A stretch of 64,000 nucleotides of DNA from Streptomyces sclerotialus. GTDB taxonomy: Bacteria; Actinomycetota; Actinomycetes; Streptomycetales; Streptomycetaceae. Shown in pieces: positions 1 to 8,884 of this stretch. The notes below the pieces were generated by a model that searched no databases, had not been told where the DNA came from, and saw only the letters and a program-made list of their open reading frames with translations. The stretch spans positions 1 through 64,000 of the forward strand of contig JODX01000016.1 in assembly GCA_000719105.1 (NCBI GenBank). Reading direction: 5' to 3'. Made by a program: the position numbers and the translations under genes. The number at the start of each line of letters is the position of its first letter. Positions within the stretch are counted from its first letter, which is position 1.

Positions 1-93
1 GCCTCCCGGCTCACCGAGCGCGGCGCCACCCGCGCCGACGACAAGCTCTCCGAGGCCGCGATGGAAGACCGCAAGCGCGAGGGGTACTTCTAA
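1..93 (+). CDS. cysD: Sulfate adenylyltransferase subunit 2, C-terminal end only
   Basis: Only the last 30 codons are in the window; the frame is open from base 1 and ends in TAA at 91-93. The tail ([16 protein letters not shown]) is the typical basic, aromatic end of actinobacterial CysD. CysD is the PAPS-reductase-fold subunit that makes adenosine phosphosulfate from ATP and sulfate, working with the GTPase CysN. A cysN start follows 2 bases after the stop, as in the usual cysDN operon. The assignment rests on this short tail plus the neighbour. Confidence 0.8.
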   Translation, partial: ASRLTERGATRADDKLSEAAMEDRKREGYF

Positions 94-95
94 GC

Positions 96-1099
96 ATGAG
101 CACGACCACGACCGAGGAGCTCTCGGCCACCACCCTGCTGCGGTTCGCGACCGCGGGCTCCGTCGACGACGGCAAGTCCACCCTGGTCGGACGGCTGCTG
201 CACGACTCCAAATCGGTCCTCGCCGACCAGCTCGAAGCCGTGGAGCGCGCCTCCGCGAGCCGCGGCCAGGAGGGCCCGGACCTCGCGCTGCTGACGGACG
301 GGCTGCGCGCCGAGCGCGAGCAGGGCATCACCATCCGCTCGAGGGCGACAACGTCGTGGAGCCCTCCGCGCACATGGACTGGTACGGCGGCCCGACGGTC
401 CTGGAGCACCTGGAGACGGTGCCGGTCAGCCATGACCTGGCGCACTGCCACGCCCGGCTGCCCGTGCAGTACGTGATCCGTCCGCAGACCGCCGAGCACC
501 CGGACTACCGGGGGTACGCGGGCCAGATCGCGGCCGGTACGTTCCGCGTCGGCGAGTCCGTGACGGTGCTGCCCTCGGGCCGTACGACGAAGGTCGCCGG
601 GATCGACCTGCTGGGCCGGGCGGTCGACGTGGCGTGGACGCCGCAGTCGGTGACCCTCCTGCTGGAGGACGACATCGACATCTCGCGCGGCGACCTGATC
701 GTGCCCGCGAGTGACGCGCCCGCGACCACGCAGGACGTCGAGGCGACCGTCTGCCACGTCGCCGACCAGGCGCTGACCGTGGGCCACCGCGTGCTGCTCA
801 AGCACGGCACCCGCACCGTCAAGGCGATCGTCAAGGACATCCCGTCCCGGCTGACCCTCGACGACCTGTCCCTGCACCCGCACCCGGGACAGCTCGTCGC
901 CAACGACATCGGCCGGGTGACGATCCGTACCGCCGAACCGCTGCCGGTCGACTCCTACGCCGACTCGCGGCGCACCGGCTCCTTCATCCTGATCGACCCG
1001 GCCGACGGCACCACGCTGACCGCGGGCATGGTCGGCGAGTCGTTCGCCGCGCCGGACCCGGTCAAGGACGAGGCCGAGGACGACGGGTGGGACTTCTGA
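96..1099 (+). pseudogene. cysN: Sulfate adenylyltransferase subunit 1 (CysN), internally deleted and frameshifted
   Basis: CysN is the GTPase subunit that drives sulfate adenylation by CysD. The first 80 residues are intact, including the P-loop ([14 protein letters not shown], about residues 22-35) and the switch I lead-in EREQGITI, which ends at base 335. The sequence then jumps to [18 protein letters not shown] in another frame (from base 338) and continues intact for about 253 residues to the TGA at 1097-1099. Family members are about 440 residues, so roughly 110 codons are missing. The lost part carries the G3 motif (DTPGH), the G4 motif (NKxD) and most of G5. Reading through in frame 1 stops at 476. 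No functional GTPase can be made, so I call a pseudogene. A sequencing or assembly error cannot be excluded from the window alone. Confidence 0.88.
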
Positions 1100-1355
1100 C
1101 ATGTCCCCCCAGTCCTCGCGGGACTTCTACTCGACGTTCGCCAAGGAGGGCGGCCGCGTAGGCAGCGGCGCCCTCGGCAGCGGGCAGGGCGGAGTGGCGC
1201 GATGTGTGCGATGACGTACGCGCACTGCCTGCGCGCCCACGCCGCCCCCCACCCGACGTCGCGCGATCGACGGAAACCTGCCGATCTCCCGGCCACGGCC
1301 TGACCCACCGACGGACAGGCCGTGACCGCCGGGCCAACGAGAGGAAAAGCCTCCC

Positions 1356-2459
1356 GTGCCTGCCACCACCGCCTTCCGGCGCTCCCTCGCGGTGATAGCC
1401 GCGCTCCCCCTGCTCGCCCTGGCCGCCTGCGGCTACGGCTCCCAGGCCACCGACGACGAGACCGACAAGGTCGCCGCCGGGGCCGAGAAGATCGACGGTC
1501 TCGACACCGTCCGGATCGGCTACTTCGGCAACCTCACCCACGCGACCGCGCTGGTGGGCCATCAGGAGGGCCTCTTCCAGAAGGAGCTCGGCGGCACGAA
1601 GGCCGAGTACGCGACGTTCAACGCCGGTCCCTCCGAGATCGAGGCGCTGAACTCCGGCTCCATCGACATCGGCTGGATCGGCCCGTCCCCGGCCATCAAC
1701 GGCTACGCCAAGTCCGACGGCAAGAGCCTCAGGATCATCGGCGGTTCGGCGTCCGGCGGCGTGAAGCTCGTCGTCGACCCGAAGAAGATCAAGTCCCTGG
1801 ACGACGTCAAGGGCAAGAAGATCGCCACGCCTCAGCTCGGCAACACCCAGGACGTCGCGTTTCTGAACTGGATCGCCGAGAAGGGCTGGAAGGTCGACGC
1901 GCAGAGCGGCAAGGGCGACGTGTCCGTGGTCCGCACGGACAACAAGATCACCCCGGACGCCTACAAGTCCGGCTCCATCGACGGCGCCTGGGTGCCGGAG
2001 CCGACCGCGTCCAAGCTGGTCGCCGAGGGCGCCGAGGTGCTGCTCGACGAGGCCGGCCTGTGGCCCGACAAGAAGTTCGTGATCACGAACATCATCGTGT
2101 CGCAGAAGTTCCTCAAGGAGCACCCGAAGGTCGTCGAGGCCGTGCTGCGGGGCTCGGTGAAGACCAACGCGTGGATCAACGAGAACCCGGACGAGGCCAA
2201 GGCCGCGGCGAACGAGCGGCTGAAGCAGGACTCCGGCAAGGCGCTGCCCGCCGAGGTCCTCGACCCGGCCTGGGAGTCCATCCAGATCCTGAACGACCCG
2301 CTGGCCTCCACCCTGGACACCCAGGCGGCGCACGCGGTGAAGGCGGGTCTGCTGGAGAAGCCCGACCTGAACGGCATCTACGACCTGACGCTGCTGAACA
2401 AGGTGCTCAAGGCCGAGGGTGAGTCCGAGGTCGACGACGCCGGTCTCGGCGTGAAGTAA
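1356..2459 (+). CDS. ABC transporter substrate-binding lipoprotein (sulfonate/taurine/nitrate type)
   Basis: A 367-residue lipoprotein starting at GTG, with a purine-rich GAGAGGAAAAG upstream. The signal peptide has an RRSLAVIAALPLLALAAC core with the lipobox Cys at residue 25, so the protein should be anchored outside the membrane. The mature part matches the SsuA/TauA/NrtA periplasmic-binding family (VRIGYFGNLTHA, LNSGSIDIGWIGPSPA, DGAWVPEPTA). It is followed by an ATPase (36 bases later) and a permease, making a complete importer. Its place after cysDN suggests uptake of an organosulfur compound or sulfate analogue; the exact substrate cannot be read from the sequence. Confidence 0.9.
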   Translation: MPATTAFRRSLAVIAALPLLALAACGYGSQATDDETDKVAAGAEKIDGLDTVRIGYFGNLTHATALVGHQEGLFQKELGGTKAEYATFNAGPSEIEALNSGSIDIGWIGPSPAINGYAKSDGKSLRIIGGSASGGVKLVVDPKKIKSLDDVKGKKIATPQLGNTQDVAFLNWIAEKGWKVDAQSGKGDVSVVRTDNKITPDAYKSGSIDGAWVPEPTASKLVAEGAEVLLDEAGLWPDKKFVITNIIVSQKFLKEHPKVVEAVLRGSVKTNAWINENPDEAKAAANERLKQDSGKALPAEVLDPAWESIQILNDPLASTLDTQAAHAVKAGLLEKPDLNGIYDLTLLNKVLKAEGESEVDDAGLGVK

Positions 2460-2495
2460 CTCCGTAACCCGACCAGTTCCCAGGAGGTGACGACC

Positions 2496-3287
2496 ATGGC
2501 CACCACCACGCTCGCCAAGGCCGCCGAGGGCACCGAAACGGTGCAGCACGCCGCTCGCATCGAGCACGTCTCGAAGTCTTTCGCCGGCCCCGCGGGGCAG
2601 CAGCTCGTCCTCGACGACATCTCGCTCGATGTCGCCCCGGGTGAGTTCGTCACCCTCCTGGGGGCCTCGGGCTGCGGCAAGTCGACGCTGCTCAACCTGG
2701 TGGCGGGGCTCGACGCCCCGTCCTCGGGCGGCATCACGACCGACGGGCGGCCCGCCCTGATGTTCCAGGAGCACGCCCTGTTCCCGTGGCTGACCGCGGG
2801 CAAGAACATCGAACTCGCCCTGAAGCTGCGGGGCGTCCCCAAGAACGAGCGGCGCGGCCGGGCCGAGGAGCTGCTCGAGCTCGTCCGGCTCGGCGGCGCG
2901 CACGGCAAGCGCGTGCACGAGCTGTCGGGCGGTATGCGCCAGCGCGTGGCGCTGGCCCGCGCGCTCGCCCAGGAGAGCAAGCTGCTGCTGATGGACGAGC
3001 CGTTCGCCGCGCTCGACGCCATCACGCGGGACGTGCTGCACGACGAGCTGACCCGCATCTGGCGGGAGACGAACCTGTCCGTGCTGTTCGTGACGCACAA
3101 CGTGCGCGAGGCGGTACGGCTCGCCGAGCGCGTCGTCCTGCTGTCGTCGCGTCCGGGCCGCATCGCGCGGGAGTGGCGGGTCGACATCCCGCAGCCGCGC
3201 CGTATCGAGGACACCGCCGTGGCGGAGCTGTCCGTCGAGATCACCGAACAACTGCGTGGGGAGATCCGCCGCCATGGCAAGCACTGA
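2496..3287 (+). CDS. ABC transporter ATP-binding protein (SsuB/TauB type)
   Basis: A 263-residue ATPase energising the importer. Walker A is GASGCGKSTLL, the Q-loop is MFQEHALFPW, the signature is LSGGMRQRVALARAL, Walker B is LLLMDEPFAALDA and the switch His lies in VTHNVREA; all are intact. The ATG at 2496 is preferred over the in-frame GTG at 2487 because a perfect AGGAGG (2482-2487) sits 8 bases before the ATG and overlaps the GTG. The gene end overlaps the next gene's start by 14 bases, indicating translational coupling with the permease. Confidence 0.92.
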   Translation: MATTTLAKAAEGTETVQHAARIEHVSKSFAGPAGQQLVLDDISLDVAPGEFVTLLGASGCGKSTLLNLVAGLDAPSSGGITTDGRPALMFQEHALFPWLTAGKNIELALKLRGVPKNERRGRAEELLELVRLGGAHGKRVHELSGGMRQRVALARALAQESKLLLMDEPFAALDAITRDVLHDELTRIWRETNLSVLFVTHNVREAVRLAERVVLLSSRPGRIAREWRVDIPQPRRIEDTAVAELSVEITEQLRGEIRRHGKH

Positions 3288-4212
3288 GACCTCCGCCGTG
3301 AAGGACGGCGACACCCGGGAAGCACCGGACGCCAAGGACGGGGTGCGGGGCGGCGGCGACCTCGCGGGCCTCGAAGCGGGCCTCGACGCGCTGGAGACCG
3401 TCCACACCGGGCGGACTCCGTTCCGGGAGACCTTCGTCCGGAAGATCCTGCCGCCCCTGGTCGCCATCGCGCTGGTGCTGGCGGTCTGGCAGGCGCTGGT
3501 CTCCTTCAAGATCGTCGACGATCCGTCCAAGCTGCCCTCGCCCGGCGCGGTGTGGGGCGAGATCGAGGACGCCTGGCTCCAGGGCACCCTGCTCGAGTAC
3601 ATCTGGACGAGCGTCTCGCGCGGCCTGTTCGGCTTCCTGCTGGCCCTCGTGATCGGTACGCCGCTGGGTCTGCTGGTGTCCCGGGTGAGGTTCGTCCGCG
3701 CGGCGATCGGCCCCATCCTGTCCGGCCTGCAGTCCCTGCCGTCGGTGGCCTGGGTGCCGCCGGCCGTGATCTGGCTGGGCCTCAACGACCAGATGATGTA
3801 CGCGGTCATCCTGCTCGGCGCGGTCCCGTCCATCGCCAACGGCCTGGTGTCCGGCGTCGACCAGGTGCCCCCGCTGTTCCTGCGGGCCGGCCGCACCCTC
3901 GGTGCGACGGGTGTGCGCGGCACCTGGCACATCGTGATGCCGGCGGCGCTGCCCGGCTATGTGGCGGGGCTGAAGCAGGGCTGGGCGTTCTCGTGGCGTT
4001 CGCTGATGGCCGCGGAGATCATCGCCCAGCATCCCGACCTCGGCACCGGGCTCGGCCAGCTCCTGGAGAACGGGCGCAACTCCAGCTCGATGTCCATGGT
4101 CTTCCTCGCCATCCTCCTCATCCTCGTCGTCGGTATCGCGATCGACCTGCTGGTCTTCAGCCCGCTGGAGCGGTGGGTCCTGCGCAGCCGCGGTCTTCTC
4201 GTGAAAAGCTGA
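3274..4212 (+). CDS. ABC transporter permease (SsuC/TauC type)
   Basis: A 312-residue inner-membrane permease with a charged cytoplasmic N-terminus of about 50 residues, a first membrane segment (LPPLVAIALVLAVWQAL) and a BPD_transp_1 core. The EAA-like loop shows as FLRAGRTLGATGVRGTW. The last membrane segment is FLAILLILVVGIAIDLLVF. The ATG at 3274 is chosen with GGGGAG about 11 bases upstream; a GTG at 3256 is also in frame. It completes the binding protein/ATPase/permease set next to the cys genes. Confidence 0.9.
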   Translation: MASTETSAVKDGDTREAPDAKDGVRGGGDLAGLEAGLDALETVHTGRTPFRETFVRKILPPLVAIALVLAVWQALVSFKIVDDPSKLPSPGAVWGEIEDAWLQGTLLEYIWTSVSRGLFGFLLALVIGTPLGLLVSRVRFVRAAIGPILSGLQSLPSVAWVPPAVIWLGLNDQMMYAVILLGAVPSIANGLVSGVDQVPPLFLRAGRTLGATGVRGTWHIVMPAALPGYVAGLKQGWAFSWRSLMAAEIIAQHPDLGTGLGQLLENGRNSSSMSMVFLAILLILVVGIAIDLLVFSPLERWVLRSRGLLVKS

Positions 4213-4218
4213 TCATCC

Positions 4219-4986
4219 ATGTCCGCTGCGTCCTCCGCCTCCGCCCCGGTGCTCCTCGTCATCGCCCACGGCAGCCGCGACCCGCGGCACGCCGCGACCG
4301 TGCACGCCCTCGTGCGGCGGGTACGGGCGATGCGGCCCGGGCTGCGCGTGGAGACCGGCTTCCTGGACTTCAACGTGCCCTCCGTGCAGGGGGTGCTGGA
4401 GTCCCTGGCGGCGGAGGGCGTGCGGGACGTGGTGGCGCTGCCGCTGCTGCTGACCCGCGCCTTCCACGCCAAGGCGGACATCCCCGCTGTGCTGCGGGAG
4501 GCCCCGAGCCGGCTGCGCATCCGCCAGGCGGGGGTGCTCGGCCCCTCGCCGCTGCTGCTGGCGGCGCTGGAACGGCGGCTGTACGAAGCGGGCCTCGACC
4601 CCGCCGACAAGTCCTCGACCGGGGTCGTCCTGGCCTCGGCGGGGTCCACCGACCCGGAGGCGATCGCAGTGATCGCTGAAATCGCGCGGGAGTGGCGGCA
4701 CACCGGTTGGTGCGCCGTGCGGCCTGCGTTCGCCTCCGCTGCGTTTCCCGCGGGGTTCCCCCGCACCGAGGACGCGGTGCGGGAACTGCGCGAACTGGGC
4801 TGCGAGCGGGTGGCCGTCGCGCCGTACGTCCTCGCGCCCGGCTTCCTGCCGGACCGTATCGCCCGGGGCGCCGCGCACGCGGACGTCCTCGCGGACGTCC
4901 TCGGCCCGGCGCCCGAGGTGGCCCGGGTGCTGCTGGAACGCTACGAGGCGGCGCGGCGGCCGGCGCTGACGGCGCTGGGAGCCTGA
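4219..4986 (+). CDS. CbiX/sirohydrochlorin chelatase family protein
   Basis: A 255-residue protein beginning 6 bases after the permease stop. It has the two-fold CbiX/SirB architecture: an N-terminal half opening with LLVIAHGSRDPRHAATVHAL (His is a metal ligand in the family) and a second half opening VVLASAGSTDPEAI. The motif LLTRAFHAKADIP carries the second conserved His of the first half. Family members insert Fe, Co or Ni into sirohydrochlorin-type tetrapyrroles. Siroheme is the cofactor of sulfite reductase, so the position in a sulfur-assimilation cluster fits a ferrochelatase step for siroheme. Which metal it inserts is inferred. Confidence 0.82.
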   Translation: MSAASSASAPVLLVIAHGSRDPRHAATVHALVRRVRAMRPGLRVETGFLDFNVPSVQGVLESLAAEGVRDVVALPLLLTRAFHAKADIPAVLREAPSRLRIRQAGVLGPSPLLLAALERRLYEAGLDPADKSSTGVVLASAGSTDPEAIAVIAEIAREWRHTGWCAVRPAFASAAFPAGFPRTEDAVRELRELGCERVAVAPYVLAPGFLPDRIARGAAHADVLADVLGPAPEVARVLLERYEAARRPALTALGA

Positions 4987-5000
4987 GGCGGGCTTCAGGC
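4981..5000. terminator. Short hairpin between convergent genes
   Basis: GCCTGA (4981-4986) and TCAGGC (4995-5000) form a 6-bp inverted repeat with an 8-base loop, covering the stop codons of the converging chelatase and TIGR03086 genes. It is weak and has no T-tract, so it is only a candidate bidirectional terminator. Confidence 0.3.
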
Positions 5001-5600
5001 CCCGGCCGAAGGTGCGACGGCCGTCTGCCGGGGGTCCCGGCCGCTCGCCGCCAGAGCACGGTCGAACACGGAGGCGTCCCCCGGCACCTGTACCGGATCG
5101 GCGAAGCCGTCGTACTGGCGGTAGAGGCCGGCGTTCTCCTCGACGGCCTCCAGGAGGAACCGGGCCACCCCTTCCGAGACCCGGTACTCCTGTCCGGTGG
5201 CCACGGCGACGTCCCAGCCGTGGAGGGCCATCTCCAGGATGTTCATCGCGGCGATGTAGGCGGCGGGCATCGCGGCGCCACCGAGGTCCATCTCCCCCTC
5301 CCACACCGCCGGATCGGCCCACGCGGCGACGGCCCGGTCGAGCTGGCCGGCGTACGCCCGGGCCCAGTCCGCATCGGCGGTGAAGTCCCGCTGGACCAGC
5401 TCCTCGGGGAGCTCTTCGCGCAGGGCGCGGTGCTCCAGGCCGTGAGACGTGTAGAGGACCCAGTGGTTGACCAAAGTGCGGACGTCCCAGCCGGCACTGT
5501 GAGAAGGCCGGTCCAGCTGTTCCGGTACGACGCCTTGCGCGACACGCGCCGCCTCTGCGGCACACTCGACCATGTACGTGTGCATGTCACTGTTTTTCAT
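4995..5600 (-). CDS. TIGR03086/maleylpyruvate isomerase-like DinB-fold protein
   Basis: A 201-residue predicted four-helix-bundle protein of the TIGR03086/mycothiol-dependent (DinB-like) group. Supporting features are an N-terminal helix ending in a WDVRTLVNHWVLY-type motif (His ligand), a middle helix with ILEMALHGWDVAVATGQEY, which is diagnostic of the family, and a C-terminal part beginning VARFLLEAVEE. Such proteins use three His residues to bind a divalent metal; most have no known substrate. The start is the ATG of MKNSDMHTYMVECAA. A longer TTG-initiated frame reaches 5642 but its extra residues look unlike protein. Confidence 0.75.
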   Translation of the reverse strand: MKNSDMHTYMVECAAEAARVAQGVVPEQLDRPSHSAGWDVRTLVNHWVLYTSHGLEHRALREELPEELVQRDFTADADWARAYAGQLDRAVAAWADPAVWEGEMDLGGAAMPAAYIAAMNILEMALHGWDVAVATGQEYRVSEGVARFLLEAVEENAGLYRQYDGFADPVQVPGDASVFDRALAASGRDPRQTAVAPSAGA

Positions 5601-5676
5601 GTACCTGACGCTACAGACGGCAGGACCGCCGTGCTTGAACAAACGCGACAGCCGGACCTCGGCGGCAGTGACCGCG

Positions 5677-6228
5677 TCAGCCCCGGGTCAGCTCCTCCAG
5701 CTTGACGACCGTGTTCCAGTTGCGGGTGGTGGCGACCAGGCCCTCGAGGAGGCGGGGGCGGGCCAGTACGTCGCCCAGCTTCGAACGGCCGAGGCCGTCG
5801 GGCGCGTAGAGGTACAGGGCGCGGTCGCCGAGGCGGAACTCCTCGGGGAGGAAGGACGGCTGGTCGATCCCCGCGAAGCGCTCCGCGTCGGCCCGGGCGG
5901 ACAGGTACGTGACGTGAAGCTGCTTGGGCTGCAGGTCGGCCGCCGGGAAGGGACAGGCCTCGCGGACGGCCTTGAGATAGGTGTGGTCGCGGACCAGGAC
6001 GTCCACGGGGAAACCGAAGTGCTTCTCGATGGCCTCGGCGATACCGGCGGCGAGGGCGTCCTCGTCGCCGGCGTTCCCGTCCGTGGTGAAGACCGCGTTG
6101 CCGCTCTGCAGGTAGGTGGCCACAGCGGTGTGGCCCAAGTCCTGCAACAGCGGGCGGAGTTCGGCCATCGGGACCTTCCTGTTGCCACCCACGTTGATCC
6201 CGCGCAACAGCGCCGCGTACGTCGTCAT
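5677..6228 (-). CDS. DUF1697 family protein
   Basis: A 183-residue cytoplasmic protein with the DUF1697 opening MTTYAALLRGINVGGNRKV, then MAELRPLLQDLG and TYLQSGNAVF, a combination specific to this family. The C-terminus (VVATTRNWNTVVKLEEL) is also conserved. Biochemical function is unknown. It sits alone between unrelated genes, with 76 bases to the TIGR03086 gene downstream and 55 to the phosphatidyltransferase upstream. Confidence 0.88.
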   Translation of the reverse strand: MTTYAALLRGINVGGNRKVPMAELRPLLQDLGHTAVATYLQSGNAVFTTDGNAGDEDALAAGIAEAIEKHFGFPVDVLVRDHTYLKAVREACPFPAADLQPKQLHVTYLSARADAERFAGIDQPSFLPEEFRLGDRALYLYAPDGLGRSKLGDVLARPRLLEGLVATTRNWNTVVKLEELTRG

Positions 6229-6283
6229 CGGGCCACCCTAAGGCGGCTGAGCCGGGGTGGGGGCACCCCGGCCACATCGGTGT

Positions 6284-7330
6284 CTAGACCGTCTCGGTGA
6301 CCCTCTCGGACCCGGGCTCCGGCTCACGCTCGCGCTCGCGCTCGCGCTCACGCTCGAAGGAGTCCAGCGTGCGGGTGAAGTCACGGGTGGAGAGGAGCAG
6401 CTTGTAGATGATGGCGAGTTCGAAGACCAGCAGCAGGGCGCCGGACACGATCGTCGCCTCCCTCACCACGTCCAGCACCGGGCCGACGATGAAGACGCCC
6501 ATCTGGAACTCGATGCCGCTGACCAGGTGGCTGCGGATGCGGTGGCGCAGCAGGAAGGACCGTACGCGCAGATAGGCGGGGAAGCGGTGGCGGAACTCCT
6601 GGTGCAGATCGATGACCTGCGCCTTGGGCTTCGTCCTGGTGACCTCGTCGCCCTCGGCCTCGGCGCCCGCGGCCTCGGTGGCAGCGACCTCTGGGGCGGT
6701 GTCCTCGGCGGCCGCCCGGCGCTCGTCGTGCTCGACGTCCGCCTCCGGGTTGTCGCGCAGCAGGTCCTCCATGAAGGCGAGTTCCCGCGCGTTCTCGGCG
6801 CGGCGGGCCTCCCGTACCCGGGCCTTGATCTGCTTGCGCATGGTGTGGCGGATCTTGAAGACCTCGAGGGAGTTGATGTACCGCAGCATGTCGAGGCCGA
6901 TGACGGCGGCGGCGAGCCAGACATAGAGGTCATCGCCGGTGCGGTGGTACTGACCGGCCATCAGCGCCACCCCGCACACCGCCACGCGGATCCGGTCGAA
7001 GACGAAGTCCAGCCAGGCACCGAACACCGAGCCCTGGCCGGTCAGCCGGGCCACCTTGCCGTCCATGCAGTCCAGCACGAAGCTCAGGTGGTAGACGACG
7101 GCACCGGCGATCAGCCATCGCCAGTCACCGAACGCGAAACAGACCGCCGAGCCGAGACCCAGCAGGAAGGCGCCCCAGGTGATCTGGTTCGGCGTGATCC
7201 TCGTGTACGTGGCGGTGAGCCGCACGAGCGGTGTGGCGACCGGGTCCACGAGCATCACGGTCCACCACGCGTCACGCTTCTTCTGCGTGACGCGGCGGAC
7301 CTCGGCGAGGTCGGGTATGTCTCGGCGCAT
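6284..7330 (-). CDS. CDP-alcohol phosphatidyltransferase family membrane protein
   Basis: A 348-residue membrane enzyme with the complete CDP-OH-P signature: D87-x2-D90-G91-x2-A94-R95-x8-G104-x3-D108-x3-D112. These residues bind the metal ions and CDP-alcohol. The family transfers a phosphoalcohol from CDP-alcohol to an acceptor in phospholipid or related polar-lipid synthesis. The acceptor here is not evident. A hydrophilic E/A-rich insert of about 60 residues lies mid-protein, unlike minimal 200-residue members, and the C-terminus carries an alternating Glu-Arg tract. A candidate promoter region lies in the gene-free DNA upstream of 7330. Confidence 0.85.
   Translation of the reverse strand: MRRDIPDLAEVRRVTQKKRDAWWTVMLVDPVATPLVRLTATYTRITPNQITWGAFLLGLGSAVCFAFGDWRWLIAGAVVYHLSFVLDCMDGKVARLTGQGSVFGAWLDFVFDRIRVAVCGVALMAGQYHRTGDDLYVWLAAAVIGLDMLRYINSLEVFKIRHTMRKQIKARVREARRAENARELAFMEDLLRDNPEADVEHDERRAAAEDTAPEVAATEAAGAEAEGDEVTRTKPKAQVIDLHQEFRHRFPAYLRVRSFLLRHRIRSHLVSGIEFQMGVFIVGPVLDVVREATIVSGALLLVFELAIIYKLLLSTRDFTRTLDSFEREREREREREPEPGSERVTETV
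6325..6358. repeat. Hexanucleotide microsatellite encoding a Glu-Arg run
   Basis: Tandem copies of CGCTCG (with CACGCT variants) lie inside the phosphatidyltransferase gene and encode alternating Glu-Arg near its C-terminus. Repeat-number changes are in-frame multiples of six bases, so length variation would alter only the charged tail. Confidence 0.8.
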
Positions 7331-7666
7331 GGGTCAACTTCCTGGTGTTCCTGTGGTGTTCACCTCCACCTTGGAAGCCGTTCATGTGAGGTACAAGGGG
7401 ATGCCCGTGCAACCTTTCGCCGGGGGTAACGGTCGAACCCTGCGACCGGATCCATGGACACAGCCCATGGATGCCTCGTTACCGGAGCGTTATCCGATGA
7501 CCTGTCCGTTATCCAAATAGCGCCAGGACGTCACCATTCACACGCAACCGGGACGAGACGGGCACCGGGGGCTCGTGGATGATCACCTTCCGCAGTCACC
7601 GAGCCCCGGCCGGCACCTCGCGGGACGCGGGGGCCGGACCGGGGCCTCGGGTGTCCGGCGCCCCCC
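7331..7666. other. Gene-free region between two minus-strand genes
   Basis: No convincing reading frame was found in these 336 bases. The part nearest 7331 should hold the promoter of the phosphatidyltransferase. A 7-bp inverted repeat, TCCATGG (7451-7457) with CCATGGA (7465-7471), and two CGTTAYC-type repeats between 7475 and 7520 are possible regulatory sites. The rest is the 3' flank of the glycosyltransferase gene. Confidence 0.5.
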
Positions 7667-8866
7667 TCACCGGTCCTTCGGCGACGCCAGCTCGGCCTCG
7701 ATGAGGTCGGCCGCCCGCCGCGTGCCGCCCTCCTTGGCCATCTCCGCCCGGATCCCGCTCAGCCGGCGCGCCACCTCCGGGTCACCGGCCAGCTCCAGCA
7801 CCGCCTCCCGCAGCCGCTCCGCGGTCGCCTCCTCCATCGGCAGATGGCAGGCGACGCCGAGCGCCTGGAGCATGTCCGCGTTGCCGAACTGGTCGACGGC
7901 CTGCGGTACGGCGACCATGGGCGTGGCCGTGGCCAGGCCCTCCTGGCTGCCGCCCGCCCCCGCGTGCGTGATGAACGCGTCGGCCTGCTTGAGGACCGCG
8001 AGCTGCGGCACCCAGTCGTGCACCTCCACGTTCGCCGGTACGTCGCCCAGTTCGGCCGGGTCGACGCGCTTGCCGATCTGGAGCACCACGTGCCAGCCGG
8101 GCAGGTCGCCGAAGGCCCTGACGCACTCCCGGTAGAAGCCGGGCTGCTTGGTGAAGGCGGAGCCGAGCGACACGAGCAGCACCTTCTCGGCGCCGGCGGG
8201 CCGCTGCCACTCCCCCTCGGCCGTACGGTCGCCCTGGCAGGCGCCGACGAAGGTGTACACGCTCTCGTCGACCCGGTCGGCGTTCGGCTGGAGCACCTTG
8301 GGGATGAGGACGAGGGAACGGGCGGGCCGGCCGTAGAAATCGTCCGGGTCCTCCGTGATCCCGTTCTCCTCCAGCCAGGCACGGAAGCGGGCGAAGTACG
8401 CCTGGCCGCGCTCGGTCTGCTTCGGCTCCCGCCACATCGGCTCGGCGACCTCCTCCTCGTACCCCTCCCAGGCGACCATGTGCGTCGAGAGGGAGATCCC
8501 CGTGACGCCCCAGCGGCGGGCGAGGACGGCGCCCGGGTAGGAGGTGGTGTCGTACAGCACGAGGTCCGGCTCGTCGCCCTCGTACGCCTCGACGAGCTGC
8601 GGCAGTGCCTGGATGGCGTCGTTCAGGAAGGGCTCCACGTTGTCCAGGAGCGTGTCACCCCAGTCCTCGGGGTCGGCGTCCGGGGAGGGCAGCGTCGAGT
8701 TCCAGAGTTTGAGCTCCGCGCCGGTGTCGGCGACCTTGTCCGCGAACACCGGCGGGATCGCGTACGTCACGCGGTGCCCGCGCGCGACCAGCTCACGGAT
8801 CACCTCCAGGTGGGGGTTCACGTGGCCGTGGGCGGCGATGGAGAACATGGCGATGTGCGAGGTCAT
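7667..8866 (-). CDS. Macrolide-type (MGT family) glycosyltransferase
   Basis: A 399-residue GT-B, GT1-family enzyme. The N-terminus [20 protein letters not shown] carries the catalytic His at about residue 15 in the HGHVNP motif typical of Mgt/OleD enzymes. The donor-binding motif near the C-terminus reads [11 protein letters not shown] followed by [18 protein letters not shown], where the late D/Q pair contacts UDP-sugar. Related Streptomyces proteins glucosylate and inactivate macrolides and other acceptors with UDP-glucose. The ATG at 8866 is chosen because homologous sequence begins there; upstream codons are unlikely. A 14-bp palindrome lies 18 bases upstream. Confidence 0.87.
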   Translation of the reverse strand: MTSHIAMFSIAAHGHVNPHLEVIRELVARGHRVTYAIPPVFADKVADTGAELKLWNSTLPSPDADPEDWGDTLLDNVEPFLNDAIQALPQLVEAYEGDEPDLVLYDTTSYPGAVLARRWGVTGISLSTHMVAWEGYEEEVAEPMWREPKQTERGQAYFARFRAWLEENGITEDPDDFYGRPARSLVLIPKVLQPNADRVDESVYTFVGACQGDRTAEGEWQRPAGAEKVLLVSLGSAFTKQPGFYRECVRAFGDLPGWHVVLQIGKRVDPAELGDVPANVEVHDWVPQLAVLKQADAFITHAGAGGSQEGLATATPMVAVPQAVDQFGNADMLQALGVACHLPMEEATAERLREAVLELAGDPEVARRLSGIRAEMAKEGGTRRAADLIEAELASPKDR

Positions 8867-8884
8867 GAGGCGACCATACGCGAG

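Noticed and set aside
335..345. CTCGAG (XhoI site) at the cysN deletion junction, considered as an engineering scar
   Set aside because: Leu-Glu codons at this point of CysN give CTCGAG naturally in high-GC codon use, and no vector sequence is present.
1062..3932. Very long open frame on the minus strand opposite the ABC transporter genes
   Set aside because: It is antisense to three well-supported genes; long antisense frames are routine in high-GC DNA and its residues match no family.
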